NCBI GenBank assembly: GCA_947178505.1
Contig: CAMWYR010000020.1
Span: 1-35,927 of the forward strand
DNA: 35,927 bases
Direction: 5' to 3'
Source of the DNA: an uncultured Muribaculaceae bacterium
Lineage (GTDB): Bacteria; Bacteroidota; Bacteroidia; Bacteroidales; Muribaculaceae
The position numbers were made by a program, and so were the translations under genes. The notes below the pieces were generated by a model that saw only the letters and a program-made list of their open reading frames with translations, was not told the DNA's origin and ran no database searches. Shown one piece after another: positions 1-8,743 of this stretch (positions are counted from its first letter, which is position 1; every line of letters begins with the position of its first letter).

Positions 1-101
1 GCACTGAAAACGGATGTCATTCCGATTTTCTTTCCTAATAATCCTGGCATTTCTTTATTTATTTGTGTGGTTTTGTCTTTTTGTTTGATTGGCCTTATTT
101 A
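1..101. other. Gap downstream of rpsJ, T-rich
   Basis: No gene is visible here. On the minus strand this is the spacer after rpsJ. In Bacteroidales the S10 operon usually continues with rplC, which would lie beyond the left edge. The stretch is T-rich on the plus strand (A-rich on the transcribed strand), as expected just before a Bacteroidetes start codon. I see no convincing terminator, so the operon probably continues past the edge. Confidence 0.5.
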
Positions 102-407
102 TCAGACCTTGATAGATACGTCAACACCTGAGGGGAGTTCGAGCTTCATGAGTGCGTCGACAGTCTTGGCAGTAGAGCTGTAGATGTCGATGAGACGCTG
201 GAAAGAAGAGAGCTGGAACTGCTCGCGGCTCTTCTTGTTGACGAATGTCGAACGGTTGACGGTAAAGATGCGCTTGTGCGTGGGAAGTGGAATCGGGCCT
301 TTCACCACTGCGCCGGTCGACTTAACAGTCTTCACGATCTTCTCAGCCGACTTGTCGACGAGGTTGTGATCGTAAGATTTCAGTTTGATTCTGATCTTCT
401 GATTCAT
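102..407 (-). CDS. rpsJ: 30S ribosomal protein S10
   Basis: Ribosomal protein uS10, part of the head of the 30S subunit and, in other bacteria, also the NusE transcription antitermination factor. The 101-residue product starts [14 protein letters not shown] and contains the family segments [17 protein letters not shown] and KKSREQF, ending in [11 protein letters not shown]. The open frame extends 17 codons further upstream, but the family begins at the MNQKI methionine, and the upstream codons fall in the spacer after fusA, so I chose that start. It is the fourth gene of the rpsL-rpsG-fusA-rpsJ run. No tuf gene lies between fusA and rpsJ, which is normal for Bacteroidetes and unlike E. coli. 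Very likely correct. Confidence 0.97.
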   Translation of the reverse strand: MNQKIRIKLKSYDHNLVDKSAEKIVKTVKSTGAVVKGPIPLPTHKRIFTVNRSTFVNKKSREQFQLSSFQRLIDIYSSTAKTVDALMKLELPSGVDVSIKV

Positions 408-485
408 ATAAATTGATTGACTTGGAATCTTGTTAAACAACCGCTGTCCGGAGCCCAAGCGGGCCCGGACTGCGGAGGATTATAT

Positions 486-2609
486 TTATTTCAGGAGGTC
501 GACGCGGCCGTTGACTTCCGTGAGCACGTTCTTTGCAATCGAGTTGCTTACCTCATCATAGTGGTCGAACGACATTGTGCTGGTGGCGCGGCCTGAAGTG
601 ATCGTACGGAGCGCAGTCACGTAACCGAACATTTCAGCCAGAGGAGCCTTAGCCTTCACGATGCGTGCACCCGAGCGGCTTGTCTCCATGCCTTCCACCT
701 GACCACGACGCTTGTTAAGGTCGCCGATCACGTCACCCATAGACTCTTCCGGAGTCACTACCTCGATCTTCATGATGGGCTCGAGGAGCACGGGATTAGC
801 CTTCTCAGAGCCATGCTTGAACGCCTGGATGGCTGCGAGCTCGAATGAAAGCTGGTCGGAGTCGACGGGGTGGAACGAACCATCAAGCAGAGTCACCTTA
901 AGCTGCTCTACAGGATAGCCGGCGAGAACACCGTTCTTCATTGCAGTCTGGAAACCCTTCTGCACTGAGGGGATATATTCCTTAGGCACGTTACCGCCCT
1001 TAACCTCGTCAACGAACTGGAGGCTGCCTTCGAAGCCCTCGTCAACCGGCTCGATACGCACGATGATGTCGGCGAACTTACCGCGACCACCGGTCTGCTT
1101 CTTGAATGTCTCGCGAAGCTCAACGGGCTTCGTGATGGCTTCCTTATACGTTACCTGCGGACGGCCCTGGTTACATTCAACCTTGAACTCGCGGCGGAGA
1201 CGGTCGATGATGATATCGAGGTGAAGCTCACCCATACCGCTGATTACGGTCTGGCCGGTCTCCTCGTTAGTCTCTACGCGGAATGTCGGGTCTTCCTCAG
1301 CAAGTTTCTGAAGGCCGACGCCGAGCTTGTCAAGGTCTTTCTGAGTCTTGGGCTCAACTGCGATACCAATCACAGGATCCGGGAATTCCATAGCCTCAAG
1401 CACGATCGGAGCATCCTCGGCGCAGAGAGTATCACCGGTGCGGATATCCTTGAAACCTACGCCGGCACCGATATCACCGCAGCCAATCTTCTCCATCGGG
1501 TTCTGCTTGTTAGAGTGCATCTGGAACAGACGCGACACGCGCTCCTTCTTACCCGAACGGGTGTTGAGCACATAAGAACCAGCCTCGATGTCGCCTGAAT
1601 AGACGCGGAAGAAGCAGAGACGGCCCACATAGGGGTCTGTGGCGATCTTGAACGCGAGGGCCGACATCGGAGCGTCGCTCGACGGCTCACGAGTCTCGAT
1701 CACGTCGGGATCATCTACAGAGTGACCTTCTACGGCGCCTGCATCCTCGGGAGAGGGCAGATATGCGCAGACAGCGTCAAGCAGAGTCTGCACACCCTTG
1801 TTCTTGAAAGAAGAGCCGCAGAGCATCGGGTTGACATCCATCGAGAGGGTAGCCTTGCGGATAGCCGCACGGATCTCATCCTCAGTGATGGTGGAAGGAT
1901 CATCGAAATATTTCTCCATGAACGCCTCGTCAAACTCAGCGAGAGTCTCAAGCATCTTGTCGCGGTATTCCTCTGCCTCGGCGCGGAGGTTAGCAGGAAT
2001 TTCCTCAATAGAATACTCAGCGCCCATGGTCTCATCGTGCCAGAAGATAGCCTTCATCTTCACGAGGTCGACAACGCCCTTGAAAGTTTCTTCGGCGCCG
2101 ATAGGAATCTGGATGGGAAGAGGATTAGCGCCGAGGATCTCGCGGAGCTGACGCACAACCTCGAAGAAGTTAGCGCCCGAGCGGTCCATCTTGTTCACGT
2201 ATCCGATACGGGGCACATTATATTTGTCAGCCTGACGCCACACGGTCTCAGACTGCGGCTCCACACCGCCGACGGCACAGAAAGTAGCCACGGCGCCGTC
2301 GAGCACACGGAGCGAACGCTCCACCTCGACAGTGAAGTCAACGTGTCCCGGAGTGTCAATCAGGTTGATCTTGTACTTGTTGCCATCATACGTCCAGAAC
2401 GCAGTGGTTGCTGCTGAAGTGATGGTGATACCACGCTCCTGCTCCTGCTCCATCCAGTCCATAGTGGCTGCACCGTCGTGCACCTCACCAATACGGTGGG
2501 TCTTACCGGTGTAGAAGAGGATACGCTCGGAGGTTGTGGTCTTTCCGGCATCGATGTGAGCCATGATGCCGATATTTCGAGTAAGCTTAAGTTCGTCGTT
2601 TTTAGCCAT
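486..2609 (-). CDS. fusA: Elongation factor G
   Basis: Translational GTPase that moves tRNAs and mRNA through the ribosome after peptide bond formation, and splits ribosomes with recycling factor. The product is 707 residues, the normal length. The P-loop AHIDAGKT is at residues 17-24, followed by the DTPGH and NKMD nucleotide-binding motifs, then domain II, the [16 protein letters not shown] segment of domain III, and the domain IV/V region with GRATSTMSF near the C-terminus. It lies 15 nt downstream of rpsG in the str operon. The start region is A-rich with no Shine-Dalgarno sequence. Some Bacteroidetes carry a second, divergent EF-G elsewhere, but this operon copy is the canonical housekeeping one. 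Confidence 0.98.
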   Translation of the reverse strand: MAKNDELKLTRNIGIMAHIDAGKTTTSERILFYTGKTHRIGEVHDGAATMDWMEQEQERGITITSAATTAFWTYDGNKYKINLIDTPGHVDFTVEVERSLRVLDGAVATFCAVGGVEPQSETVWRQADKYNVPRIGYVNKMDRSGANFFEVVRQLREILGANPLPIQIPIGAEETFKGVVDLVKMKAIFWHDETMGAEYSIEEIPANLRAEAEEYRDKMLETLAEFDEAFMEKYFDDPSTITEDEIRAAIRKATLSMDVNPMLCGSSFKNKGVQTLLDAVCAYLPSPEDAGAVEGHSVDDPDVIETREPSSDAPMSALAFKIATDPYVGRLCFFRVYSGDIEAGSYVLNTRSGKKERVSRLFQMHSNKQNPMEKIGCGDIGAGVGFKDIRTGDTLCAEDAPIVLEAMEFPDPVIGIAVEPKTQKDLDKLGVGLQKLAEEDPTFRVETNEETGQTVISGMGELHLDIIIDRLRREFKVECNQGRPQVTYKEAITKPVELRETFKKQTGGRGKFADIIVRIEPVDEGFEGSLQFVDEVKGGNVPKEYIPSVQKGFQTAMKNGVLAGYPVEQLKVTLLDGSFHPVDSDQLSFELAAIQAFKHGSEKANPVLLEPIMKIEVVTPEESMGDVIGDLNKRRGQVEGMETSRSGARIVKAKAPLAEMFGYVTALRTITSGRATSTMSFDHYDEVSNSIAKNVLTEVNGRVDLLK

Positions 2610-2624
2610 TTCTCTTTAAAAAAT

Positions 2625-3101
2625 TTAGAATCGGAAGTGAGCGAACGCGCGGTTGGCCTCAGCCATGCGGTGCATATCTTCTTTTCTCTTGAACGCACCA
2701 CCCTGGTCGTTGTAAGCGTCCACGATTTCAGCAGCGAGCTTATCGGCCATAGTCTTGCCGCCGCGCTTGCGTGCGAAGATGATAAGGTTCTTCATAGAGA
2801 TCGACTCCTTACGGTCGGGACGAATCTCAGTGGGCACCTGGAAAGTGGCGCCGCCGACACGGCGGGACTTCACCTCCACCGTCGGAGTAACGTTCTCGAG
2901 AGCCTTCTTCCAGATTTCGAGAGCAGATTTCTCCTCATTGGGCAATTTAGCCTTCACGGTCTCCAATGCGGTGTAGAAAATAGTGTAAGCTGTGTTCTTC
3001 TTGCCATCATACATAAGATGGTTGACGAACTTAGTAACCTTTACTTCGTGGAAAACGGGATCGGGAAGGATCACCCTTTTCTTAGGCTTAGCTTTTCTCA
3101 T
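2625..3101 (-). CDS. rpsG: 30S ribosomal protein S7
   Basis: Ribosomal protein uS7, the primary 16S rRNA binding protein that nucleates assembly of the 30S head. The 158-residue product has the family segments [32 protein letters not shown] and, near the end, NRAFAHFRF. Length is normal. It sits 143 nt after rpsL and 15 nt before fusA, so all are likely one transcript. In E. coli S7 represses its own operon by binding the rpsL-rpsG spacer; the 143-nt spacer here could hold such a site, but I cannot see a match to the E. coli structure. Confidence 0.97.
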   Translation of the reverse strand: MRKAKPKKRVILPDPVFHEVKVTKFVNHLMYDGKKNTAYTIFYTALETVKAKLPNEEKSALEIWKKALENVTPTVEVKSRRVGGATFQVPTEIRPDRKESISMKNLIIFARKRGGKTMADKLAAEIVDAYNDQGGAFKRKEDMHRMAEANRAFAHFRF

Positions 3102-3244
3102 TTTAGAGCAAAATGTGTTTATGTTTTGATTTCGGCTGCTTTTGCAATCTTCAACCGGGGCACTCTTGCCGCGGTTTACTCAACCATTAGCCATCCAATA
3201 ATCAAAAACGATTGTGAATTTGATTGATTTGTAAGATGCAGTTA

Positions 3245-3628
3245 TTATTTCTTAGCTGCTTTGGGACGCTTTGCACCATACTTTGAGCGACGCTGAGTAC
3301 GTCCCTGCACGCCGGCAGTATCGAGTGTACCGCGCACGATGTGATAACGCACACCGGGGAGGTCTTTCACACGACCGCCGCGCACCATCACGATTGAGTG
3401 CTCCTGCAGGTTGTGGCCTTCTCCGGGGATGTAGCTGTTGACCTCCTTACCATTGGTGAGGCGCACACGCGCTACCTTACGCATGGCGGAGTTAGGCTTC
3501 TTGGGAGTGGTGGTGTAGACACGCACACACACACCGCGACGCTGCGGGCACGAATCGAGAGCAGGAGACTTGCTCTTGTCTTTCAGAACGGTACGCCCTT
3601 TTCTTACTAATTGCTGAATTGTAGGCAT
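3245..3628 (-). CDS. rpsL: 30S ribosomal protein S12
   Basis: Ribosomal protein uS12, part of the decoding centre, where substitutions cause streptomycin resistance. The 127-residue product starts [12 protein letters not shown] and contains the invariant [17 protein letters not shown] and [10 protein letters not shown] segments. The lysines next to the decoding site are in their usual sequence-sensitive form (KKPNSA), so no resistance substitution is evident. It is the first gene of the str operon, about 140 nt downstream of a strong Bacteroidetes promoter. The start codon follows an A-rich stretch without Shine-Dalgarno. Confidence 0.98.
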   Translation of the reverse strand: MPTIQQLVRKGRTVLKDKSKSPALDSCPQRRGVCVRVYTTTPKKPNSAMRKVARVRLTNGKEVNSYIPGEGHNLQEHSIVMVRGGRVKDLPGVRYHIVRGTLDTAGVQGRTQRRSKYGAKRPKAAKK

Positions 3629-3666
3629 TCTTTGTCTGTGTTTGTTTTTAATTTACTGTCTCTTTG

Positions 3667-3686
3667 GGATGGCTTAGAAGCTATCC
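3667..3686 (-). promoter_or_regulatory. Hairpin in the rpsL leader
   Basis: An inverted repeat of eight positions with a four-base loop lies about 40 nt upstream of the rpsL start, inside the 5' untranslated region. Seven pairs are Watson-Crick, with one A-C mismatch in the transcribed strand. A second small repeat (CAATTG at 3713-3718 and 3724-3729) lies further upstream in the same leader. Autogenous leaders are common for ribosomal protein operons, so this may be a regulatory site; the role is inference. Confidence 0.35.
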
Positions 3687-3771
3687 GACTCACACATATA
3701 AAGCACGCCAAACAATTGAACATCAATTGCTTAGCCTGCACACCGGAGTCCTTAAGCTCCTAAAAGCGTTG

Positions 3772-3803
3772 CAAAGATACAAAATATCAATGACTTACGC
3801 AAT
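3772..3803 (-). promoter_or_regulatory. Promoter of the str operon
   Basis: On the minus strand, ATTG is followed after 20 nt by TATCTTTG, matching the Bacteroidetes primary sigma factor consensus (TTTG, 19-21 nt, TAnnTTTG). It predicts a leader of roughly 135 nt before rpsL. Confidence 0.75.
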
Positions 3804-3890
3804 AGAACCGCTATTTTTATCGCAATTTTTAAGCTTTTTTATATCGCGTTTAATCTTATCCGCATTCCGGGTCCCTACCCCATTTAATAC

Positions 3891-3925
3891 AAAAATGGGA
3901 GGCGCATCTCGTTGATGCGCCTCCC
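3891..3925 (-). terminator. Terminator after the large surface protein gene
   Basis: A perfect 12-bp stem (arms 3897-3908 and 3914-3925) with a five-base loop, followed on the minus strand by A and five Ts. It lies 77 nt past the stop of the gene at 4002-8585 and upstream of the str promoter, so it insulates rpsL from the surface-protein transcript. Confidence 0.85.
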
Positions 3926-4001
3926 CTATCGGATTTCCCGCCCTTGGACGGGGGTTATGTCTGCGGAATCAGCCCGCGGGCTGTCACGCCTTTATCTCTG
4001 C

Positions 4002-7000
4002 TTATCGCACTGCAAGCTTCTTGACAACCTTGTCAACGCTTACGACGTAAACGCCCTTGCCTGCCTCTACGACAGTCTTCTCTGCGCCTTCGCCATTGTA
4101 GATCACGACGCCTTCGAGCGTAGCCACTGTCACGTGCTTGCCTTCTGCGCCGTAGATAACTACGTTACCGTTCTCGGCAGTCACCTTCACGCCTGCGGCG
4201 CCAAGTGTGTCGACTCCCGACTCGCTGTAGGTAATGACTACTGCGTTAGAGTTAGCAGACTCACCGCGGTCAACGTAAACGGCCTTCACTACATATGTGT
4301 AGGTCTCGCCATCCACAACATTAGTGTCGAGATATTCATTATCGCCAACGAGAGCATCGTTGATCTTGACACCGTCGCGGTATACATTATAACCTGCGAT
4401 CTCAAGGTTAGAGAAGCCTACTGCAGGCGTGAAAGTCACGTCATCGACCATAAGCATGAACGAACTGGTCGCGCAGCTGTTGATCGCGAAGTGGAGCGCA
4501 CCGGCGGGGAGCTCAACCTGATAGAGAGTCCATTCTCCGGGAACCTGTTCTGCGGGCATCACCTCTACATAGTCAGCCGGATCGACTGAGGGAAGCGTAG
4601 TGTAAAGCACGCGAATCTTCTCGGGATACTCGGTTGAGTAGCTCTTTGCATAGAATGAGATTGTCTGCTTCTCACCGGTGAGTTCGGGAGAAATTGCATA
4701 GTCATCGGCCTTGCCATCGTCGTAACGGAAGAGAGAGAAGAGATACTTCGTGCCGCTGTGTGCACCGAAAGTCTGGTTTCCTAACATCGAAGTATCCCAG
4801 ATCCAGAACGAACCCTTGGTGCTTCCGGGATTAATGCCGGGGATATCCATATTCTGGAATCCGCCAACCTCAGACTGGTCGCCGTCAACGAATGTCCAGT
4901 TACCATATTCAGCGGAGAAGCTGTCGGCATCCTCGAAGTCTTCAGTGACCTGAGTTGCCTGGCCACCTTCGAGCTCGGGCTCATTCCATGTGAGCTTCAC
5001 GCCTTCGTTCTCTGACTTAGCCTCAAGGTTGACAACTGCCGGGAGAACAGACAGGATCGGGGTTACGGTTACGTTACGGCTCTGGTTGTTTGCAGCATAC
5101 TGATCGGCGCTGTAAACAATCTTCGCGAAATAAGTGACAGGCTCAGTAGCCACTGACGACATCACGCAGTCGAATGTTACGGTTGTAGAAGCACCGGAAG
5201 CAAGCGCGCCGCAGTCTTCGGTAGCCACGAGTTTTTCATCGGCATAAAGTTCGACAGCATATGCATTCACTGCTTTCTCACCTTCATTCACGACAGTTAC
5301 GTCAACCTGATAGTCGCTGCCGGCCTTAACCTTTTCGGGAGCAGTGATTCTGGGAGCGCTCAGATCGTAGTCGTATGTCGCACCGGCCTTGATGTTATCA
5401 ATCACAGTGTAGCGGTATGCGCGAGTAACGCCTGTGATTCCAAACTGAATGGTCTCATTAGCATAATCCGAGAGATCTATCGAAACCTTGCCCCAGCCGT
5501 TGTCAGATGATTCACAGATATCATATACATTTCCGGAGAAGACCTCAGTGTATTCTGTATCACCGAGTTTCTTCACGCCTACAGAAATTTCATTCACATC
5601 GTGCGCTTCCGGATCATCAGCGATGCGGGTGATGTCGAAAGTATAGAACGAGAGCACGGGATTCTCGGCGCCGGCCAGAGAAACGAGGCCTGAGAAGAGC
5701 ATTGCGCCTGTGTTGAGCTGCGGGCCGTCAATCGCAAAGTAGTAGCCGTCACCGTCGGGAGAAGGAATATCCGTTGACTCACGCATGAGGCTTACCGTAC
5801 CGCCGTTGATCGACGCGAGACCCCAAATATAGGAGAGCTGACCATTTGCGACACCCTCATGGAGACCGTCGTAAGGCTTACCGGCAGGAACCATGTTGGA
5901 GTATGTGCCTGCACCGGTCACACCCTCGACAACAGCAGCTACGATCACTTCCACAAACTTCTGCTCACCTGCGGGAACAGCCTGATAAGTATATGACAGA
6001 GATGTCAGACCGGATACGATCTCGTTCTGATCCTCATCATAGATGCTGTAAGTCACCTTGTCTGAAGATAAGAGCAGACCGGCGATATCCTCAGTCACGG
6101 CATTCCAGGTCACGATCACCTCACCCTCGGTAGAAGTCGTGGCAACCTTAACACCTAACGGAGCCTCGGGAGCCTGATAGCCGATGTAAGTCGATACACT
6201 TACGGGCATACCCTCGCCGTTTGCGTTGTAAGCAACGACTGTATATTCAACCGCACCCTTCTCTGTCAGAGTATCCTCGTAAGTAAGAGTTGTGTTAACA
6301 GCGGGAGACGGGAACGTCTTGATCACCTCGTCGTTGCGGAGGAGTTCAACCTTATCGAGGCCTGCGAGAGGAGCACCAAGGAGTGTAGTGGAAGGAGTCT
6401 TGAAAGAAACCTTGGCCTTAAGCGCACCATTAACATCGGGCTCTACTTCAAGATTCGTTGCAGAAGCGGGAGCATTTCCGTCTGCACCTGCCTGGATAGT
6501 GACATCACCTACATAGAGATAGAACATGTCGGCATCAGACATACCGTGGAATCCTACGTAATAAATGCCGTCAGTCTCAGCCTTGATGAGGGCGTCGAAT
6601 GTGCGGGGCTCTGACGAATTTATGATAGTGGGCTCAACGAGAGCGGATGTCATTCCGCTTACAGAAGCCTCCTTACCATATTTCACCTCGAGACGCTCAG
6701 GGAAGCTTGAACCGCTAGAGTGAGATGTAAAGCTGATGCCATACACCTTACCACCCTCAAGTTTCAGACCCGGAGATACCAACCAGTCGTCCATTGCAAG
6801 GCTGGAGTTATAGCTTACGCGTGCCTCACCCTGATATGCTGTCCAGGACTTACCGTCGCCGTTAGCGTCAATCACAGTCCAGCCGTCAAGGCCATCCTCT
6901 GCGAAGTTGCTTGTGTAGGGAGGAGTTAAACTACCGAGAGATACTACATTCGTATTAGCCGGAGCCGACACTGCGTTGCCTGCAACTACATACACTGTAT

Positions 7001-8585
7001 AAGAGTAAGCAACCATACCCTCTTCAGGCTCGGCAACAGCCTCCGAGAATGAAGTCACCGTAAGACCTTCAGCAGCAACCGAACCATCGGCGCGGACCAC
7101 TTTGTAGGTAAGATTATCAAGGTCGATGTATCCGCCGTTGACAGAAGTTGTCACAGCGTTCCATGTCACTTCCATATTACCGTTCACGTAAGACAGTACG
7201 GCGCTTGTAGCGGAAGGCACGTCAGGACCGTACCATTCACCGCGGACCACTGTCTTGGGACCGTCGCCCTCAGCCGTGCGACCGAATACCGCGATATTGT
7301 ATCTTCCTGCGGCATAGTCACTGAGGTCAACAGGCACTGTTGTCTCAACGCCCCATGCTGCAGAAGCAGTAGCTACTTCCTCACCATTCACGGTAACGCA
7401 AATCGTAAGATTGCCTGAACCGGCAGTGCCGTCAAAGAAGGTGGCGGGAGTTGTAAGGTTCACTGAACCATTCATCGAACCCTCGGGGAAAACAAGTTCT
7501 ACATCCTGACACTCTCCGGGAGCCTTATCGGGCAGAGGAGTGGGAATATAAAGACCCATGATTTCCTCATTGCCGGCGAGCTGATAGAGAGGTGTTGTCT
7601 CACCGGTGGCAAGGTTTACTTCACACATCCAGCCCTCTTCATTCTCCTCACACAGGTTCCAGAACATGCGGTCGGTCGATGGATCGATAATAGCATTACT
7701 GCTGTAGACGGGAATACAACCGGTAGCACCGATTTCAGTGACAGCACCGGTCTCCTTATCGATCTTGCAGAGAGTCGAGCCTGACATGAAAGCATCATCG
7801 CCTGAGCCCTCGATTTCGTGACGGATACCGTACATCTGACCATGGGAATCAATCACCACTGAGTTCCAGGAGCCCTCGATAGGAGCCACGGGAGTTGCGG
7901 TGATACCCTCACCGAATGTAAGGGTCGAGATTACGCGCGACTTACCATCGGCAGTGAAAGTGATACCATAATATGTACCTGTAGTCGGATCCTGTGCATA
8001 GCCTGCCGACGAGAGTGTGGACAAATCTGAGGGCTGCCATTCACCAACGAGCTCACCGTCAGTCACATCCCAGGCCGTGCAGCTCAATACCTGAAAAATA
8101 AAAATCACCTGACGGTCAGTGGCATAATACTTGCCGTCGACACATGCGCCGCCATACGTAGCGTTGGGTCCGGGGAAAAGGAGCTCGGTCGCACCGGCCT
8201 GCTTGGGAAGCGCATAGACGCCTACCTCATTAGCAGATGTCCAGAAGTCGCTATAAATTACACAACCGTTGATCTGAGGCATTCCCTCAGCCACCTTGAG
8301 AGGCGCGGCTGCGAACTTCTTGCGGGCTACATTTGCATGGCCCTTCTTGGCACTCTTCAGTTGCGATGCGCCCACACTGCGGGTCTTTGCAACGAACCCA
8401 TCCTTAGAAGGCTTGAGAGTGTTCTTGATGGCGTTTTCGGGCACTGCATCAACCCTCATAGCCATTGCCTTCGCTGTCTTGGCGTTGGTTGCAACTGCCT
8501 TCTTGGCCAATTGCGCCATCGCCGGAGTCGCGACAGTAGAGGCAATCAGCACTGACGAAAAAATTCCGGTTAGAAGTTTTTTCAT
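4002..8585 (-). CDS. Large secreted multidomain surface protein with sorting-type tail
   Basis: A 1527-residue exported protein of unknown specific function. A signal peptide with probable cleavage after TPAMA opens the chain. Residues about 100-350 are rich in short beta repeats (YYGITF, MYGIRHE, MFWNL, MGLYI) and look like a beta-propeller. Fibronectin III-like segments follow at about 460-545. A choice-of-anchor-J/cleaved-adhesin-like module lies at about 550-700 (GLDGWTVIDANGDGKSW, DDWLVSPGL), then further Fn3 units, a MAM/jelly-roll-like domain at about 905-1070, a CARDB-like domain at about 1075-1180, and a second cleaved-adhesin-like module at about 1213-1400 (DDYAISPEL). The last 65 residues end GKGVYVVSVDKVVKKLAVR, like type IX secretion sorting tails. 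No catalytic motif is recognised. It follows the M6 protease gene, which has a similar tail, so both may use the same export route. Confidence 0.8.
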   Translation of the reverse strand: MKKLLTGIFSSVLIASTVATPAMAQLAKKAVATNAKTAKAMAMRVDAVPENAIKNTLKPSKDGFVAKTRSVGASQLKSAKKGHANVARKKFAAAPLKVAEGMPQINGCVIYSDFWTSANEVGVYALPKQAGATELLFPGPNATYGGACVDGKYYATDRQVIFIFQVLSCTAWDVTDGELVGEWQPSDLSTLSSAGYAQDPTTGTYYGITFTADGKSRVISTLTFGEGITATPVAPIEGSWNSVVIDSHGQMYGIRHEIEGSGDDAFMSGSTLCKIDKETGAVTEIGATGCIPVYSSNAIIDPSTDRMFWNLCEENEEGWMCEVNLATGETTPLYQLAGNEEIMGLYIPTPLPDKAPGECQDVELVFPEGSMNGSVNLTTPATFFDGTAGSGNLTICVTVNGEEVATASAAWGVETTVPVDLSDYAAGRYNIAVFGRTAEGDGPKTVVRGEWYGPDVPSATSAVLSYVNGNMEVTWNAVTTSVNGGYIDLDNLTYKVVRADGSVAAEGLTVTSFSEAVAEPEEGMVAYSYTVYVVAGNAVSAPANTNVVSLGSLTPPYTSNFAEDGLDGWTVIDANGDGKSWTAYQGEARVSYNSSLAMDDWLVSPGLKLEGGKVYGISFTSHSSGSSFPERLEVKYGKEASVSGMTSALVEPTIINSSEPRTFDALIKAETDGIYYVGFHGMSDADMFYLYVGDVTIQAGADGNAPASATNLEVEPDVNGALKAKVSFKTPSTTLLGAPLAGLDKVELLRNDEVIKTFPSPAVNTTLTYEDTLTEKGAVEYTVVAYNANGEGMPVSVSTYIGYQAPEAPLGVKVATTSTEGEVIVTWNAVTEDIAGLLLSSDKVTYSIYDEDQNEIVSGLTSLSYTYQAVPAGEQKFVEVIVAAVVEGVTGAGTYSNMVPAGKPYDGLHEGVANGQLSYIWGLASINGGTVSLMRESTDIPSPDGDGYYFAIDGPQLNTGAMLFSGLVSLAGAENPVLSFYTFDITRIADDPEAHDVNEISVGVKKLGDTEYTEVFSGNVYDICESSDNGWGKVSIDLSDYANETIQFGITGVTRAYRYTVIDNIKAGATYDYDLSAPRITAPEKVKAGSDYQVDVTVVNEGEKAVNAYAVELYADEKLVATEDCGALASGASTTVTFDCVMSSVATEPVTYFAKIVYSADQYAANNQSRNVTVTPILSVLPAVVNLEAKSENEGVKLTWNEPELEGGQATQVTEDFEDADSFSAEYGNWTFVDGDQSEVGGFQNMDIPGINPGSTKGSFWIWDTSMLGNQTFGAHSGTKYLFSLFRYDDGKADDYAISPELTGEKQTISFYAKSYSTEYPEKIRVLYTTLPSVDPADYVEVMPAEQVPGEWTLYQVELPAGALHFAINSCATSSFMLMVDDVTFTPAVGFSNLEIAGYNVYRDGVKINDALVGDNEYLDTNVVDGETYTYVVKAVYVDRGESANSNAVVITYSESGVDTLGAAGVKVTAENGNVVIYGAEGKHVTVATLEGVVIYNGEGAEKTVVEAGKGVYVVSVDKVVKKLAVR

Positions 8586-8616
8586 AATAGATACCTCGGT
8601 TTCATGATTAAATACA

Positions 8617-8644
8617 TCCGGGGAGTGAAACCTTTCCCTCCGGA
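8617..8644 (-). promoter_or_regulatory. Leader hairpin before the large surface protein
   Basis: TCCGG at 8617-8621 pairs with CCGGA at 8640-8644, and the pairing partly continues inward. It lies about 30 nt upstream of the start codon at 8585. No good TAnnTTTG promoter is visible between the upstream terminator and this gene, so how the gene is transcribed is unclear. Low confidence as a regulatory element. Confidence 0.25.
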
Positions 8645-8681
8645 GATTATGAAATAGTTGTTAGTTATTATTCCAGAACCG

Positions 8682-8738
8682 GATAATAATAAGAGCCGGA
8701 CCTGCGGAAGCCGATTATCTCAGCGTTCCGCAGGCCCG
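8682..8738 (-). terminator. Terminator after the M6 protease gene
   Basis: A 13-bp stem (arms 8697-8709 and 8726-8738, one wobble pair) with a 16-base loop. It is followed on the minus strand by the T-rich stretch CTCTTATTATTAT. It begins 6 nt past the protease stop codon, implying that the two large secreted genes are at least partly separate transcription units. Confidence 0.7.
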
Positions 8739-8743
8739 TATTA

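Noticed and set aside
1722..2417. 231-residue plus-strand frame inside fusA
   Set aside because: Antisense to a certain gene; long opposite frames arise from its codon bias, and the translation shows no family features.
2478..3227. 249-residue plus-strand frame across fusA start and rpsG
   Set aside because: Shadow of rpsG and its spacers; spans three conserved elements and has no recognisable domain.
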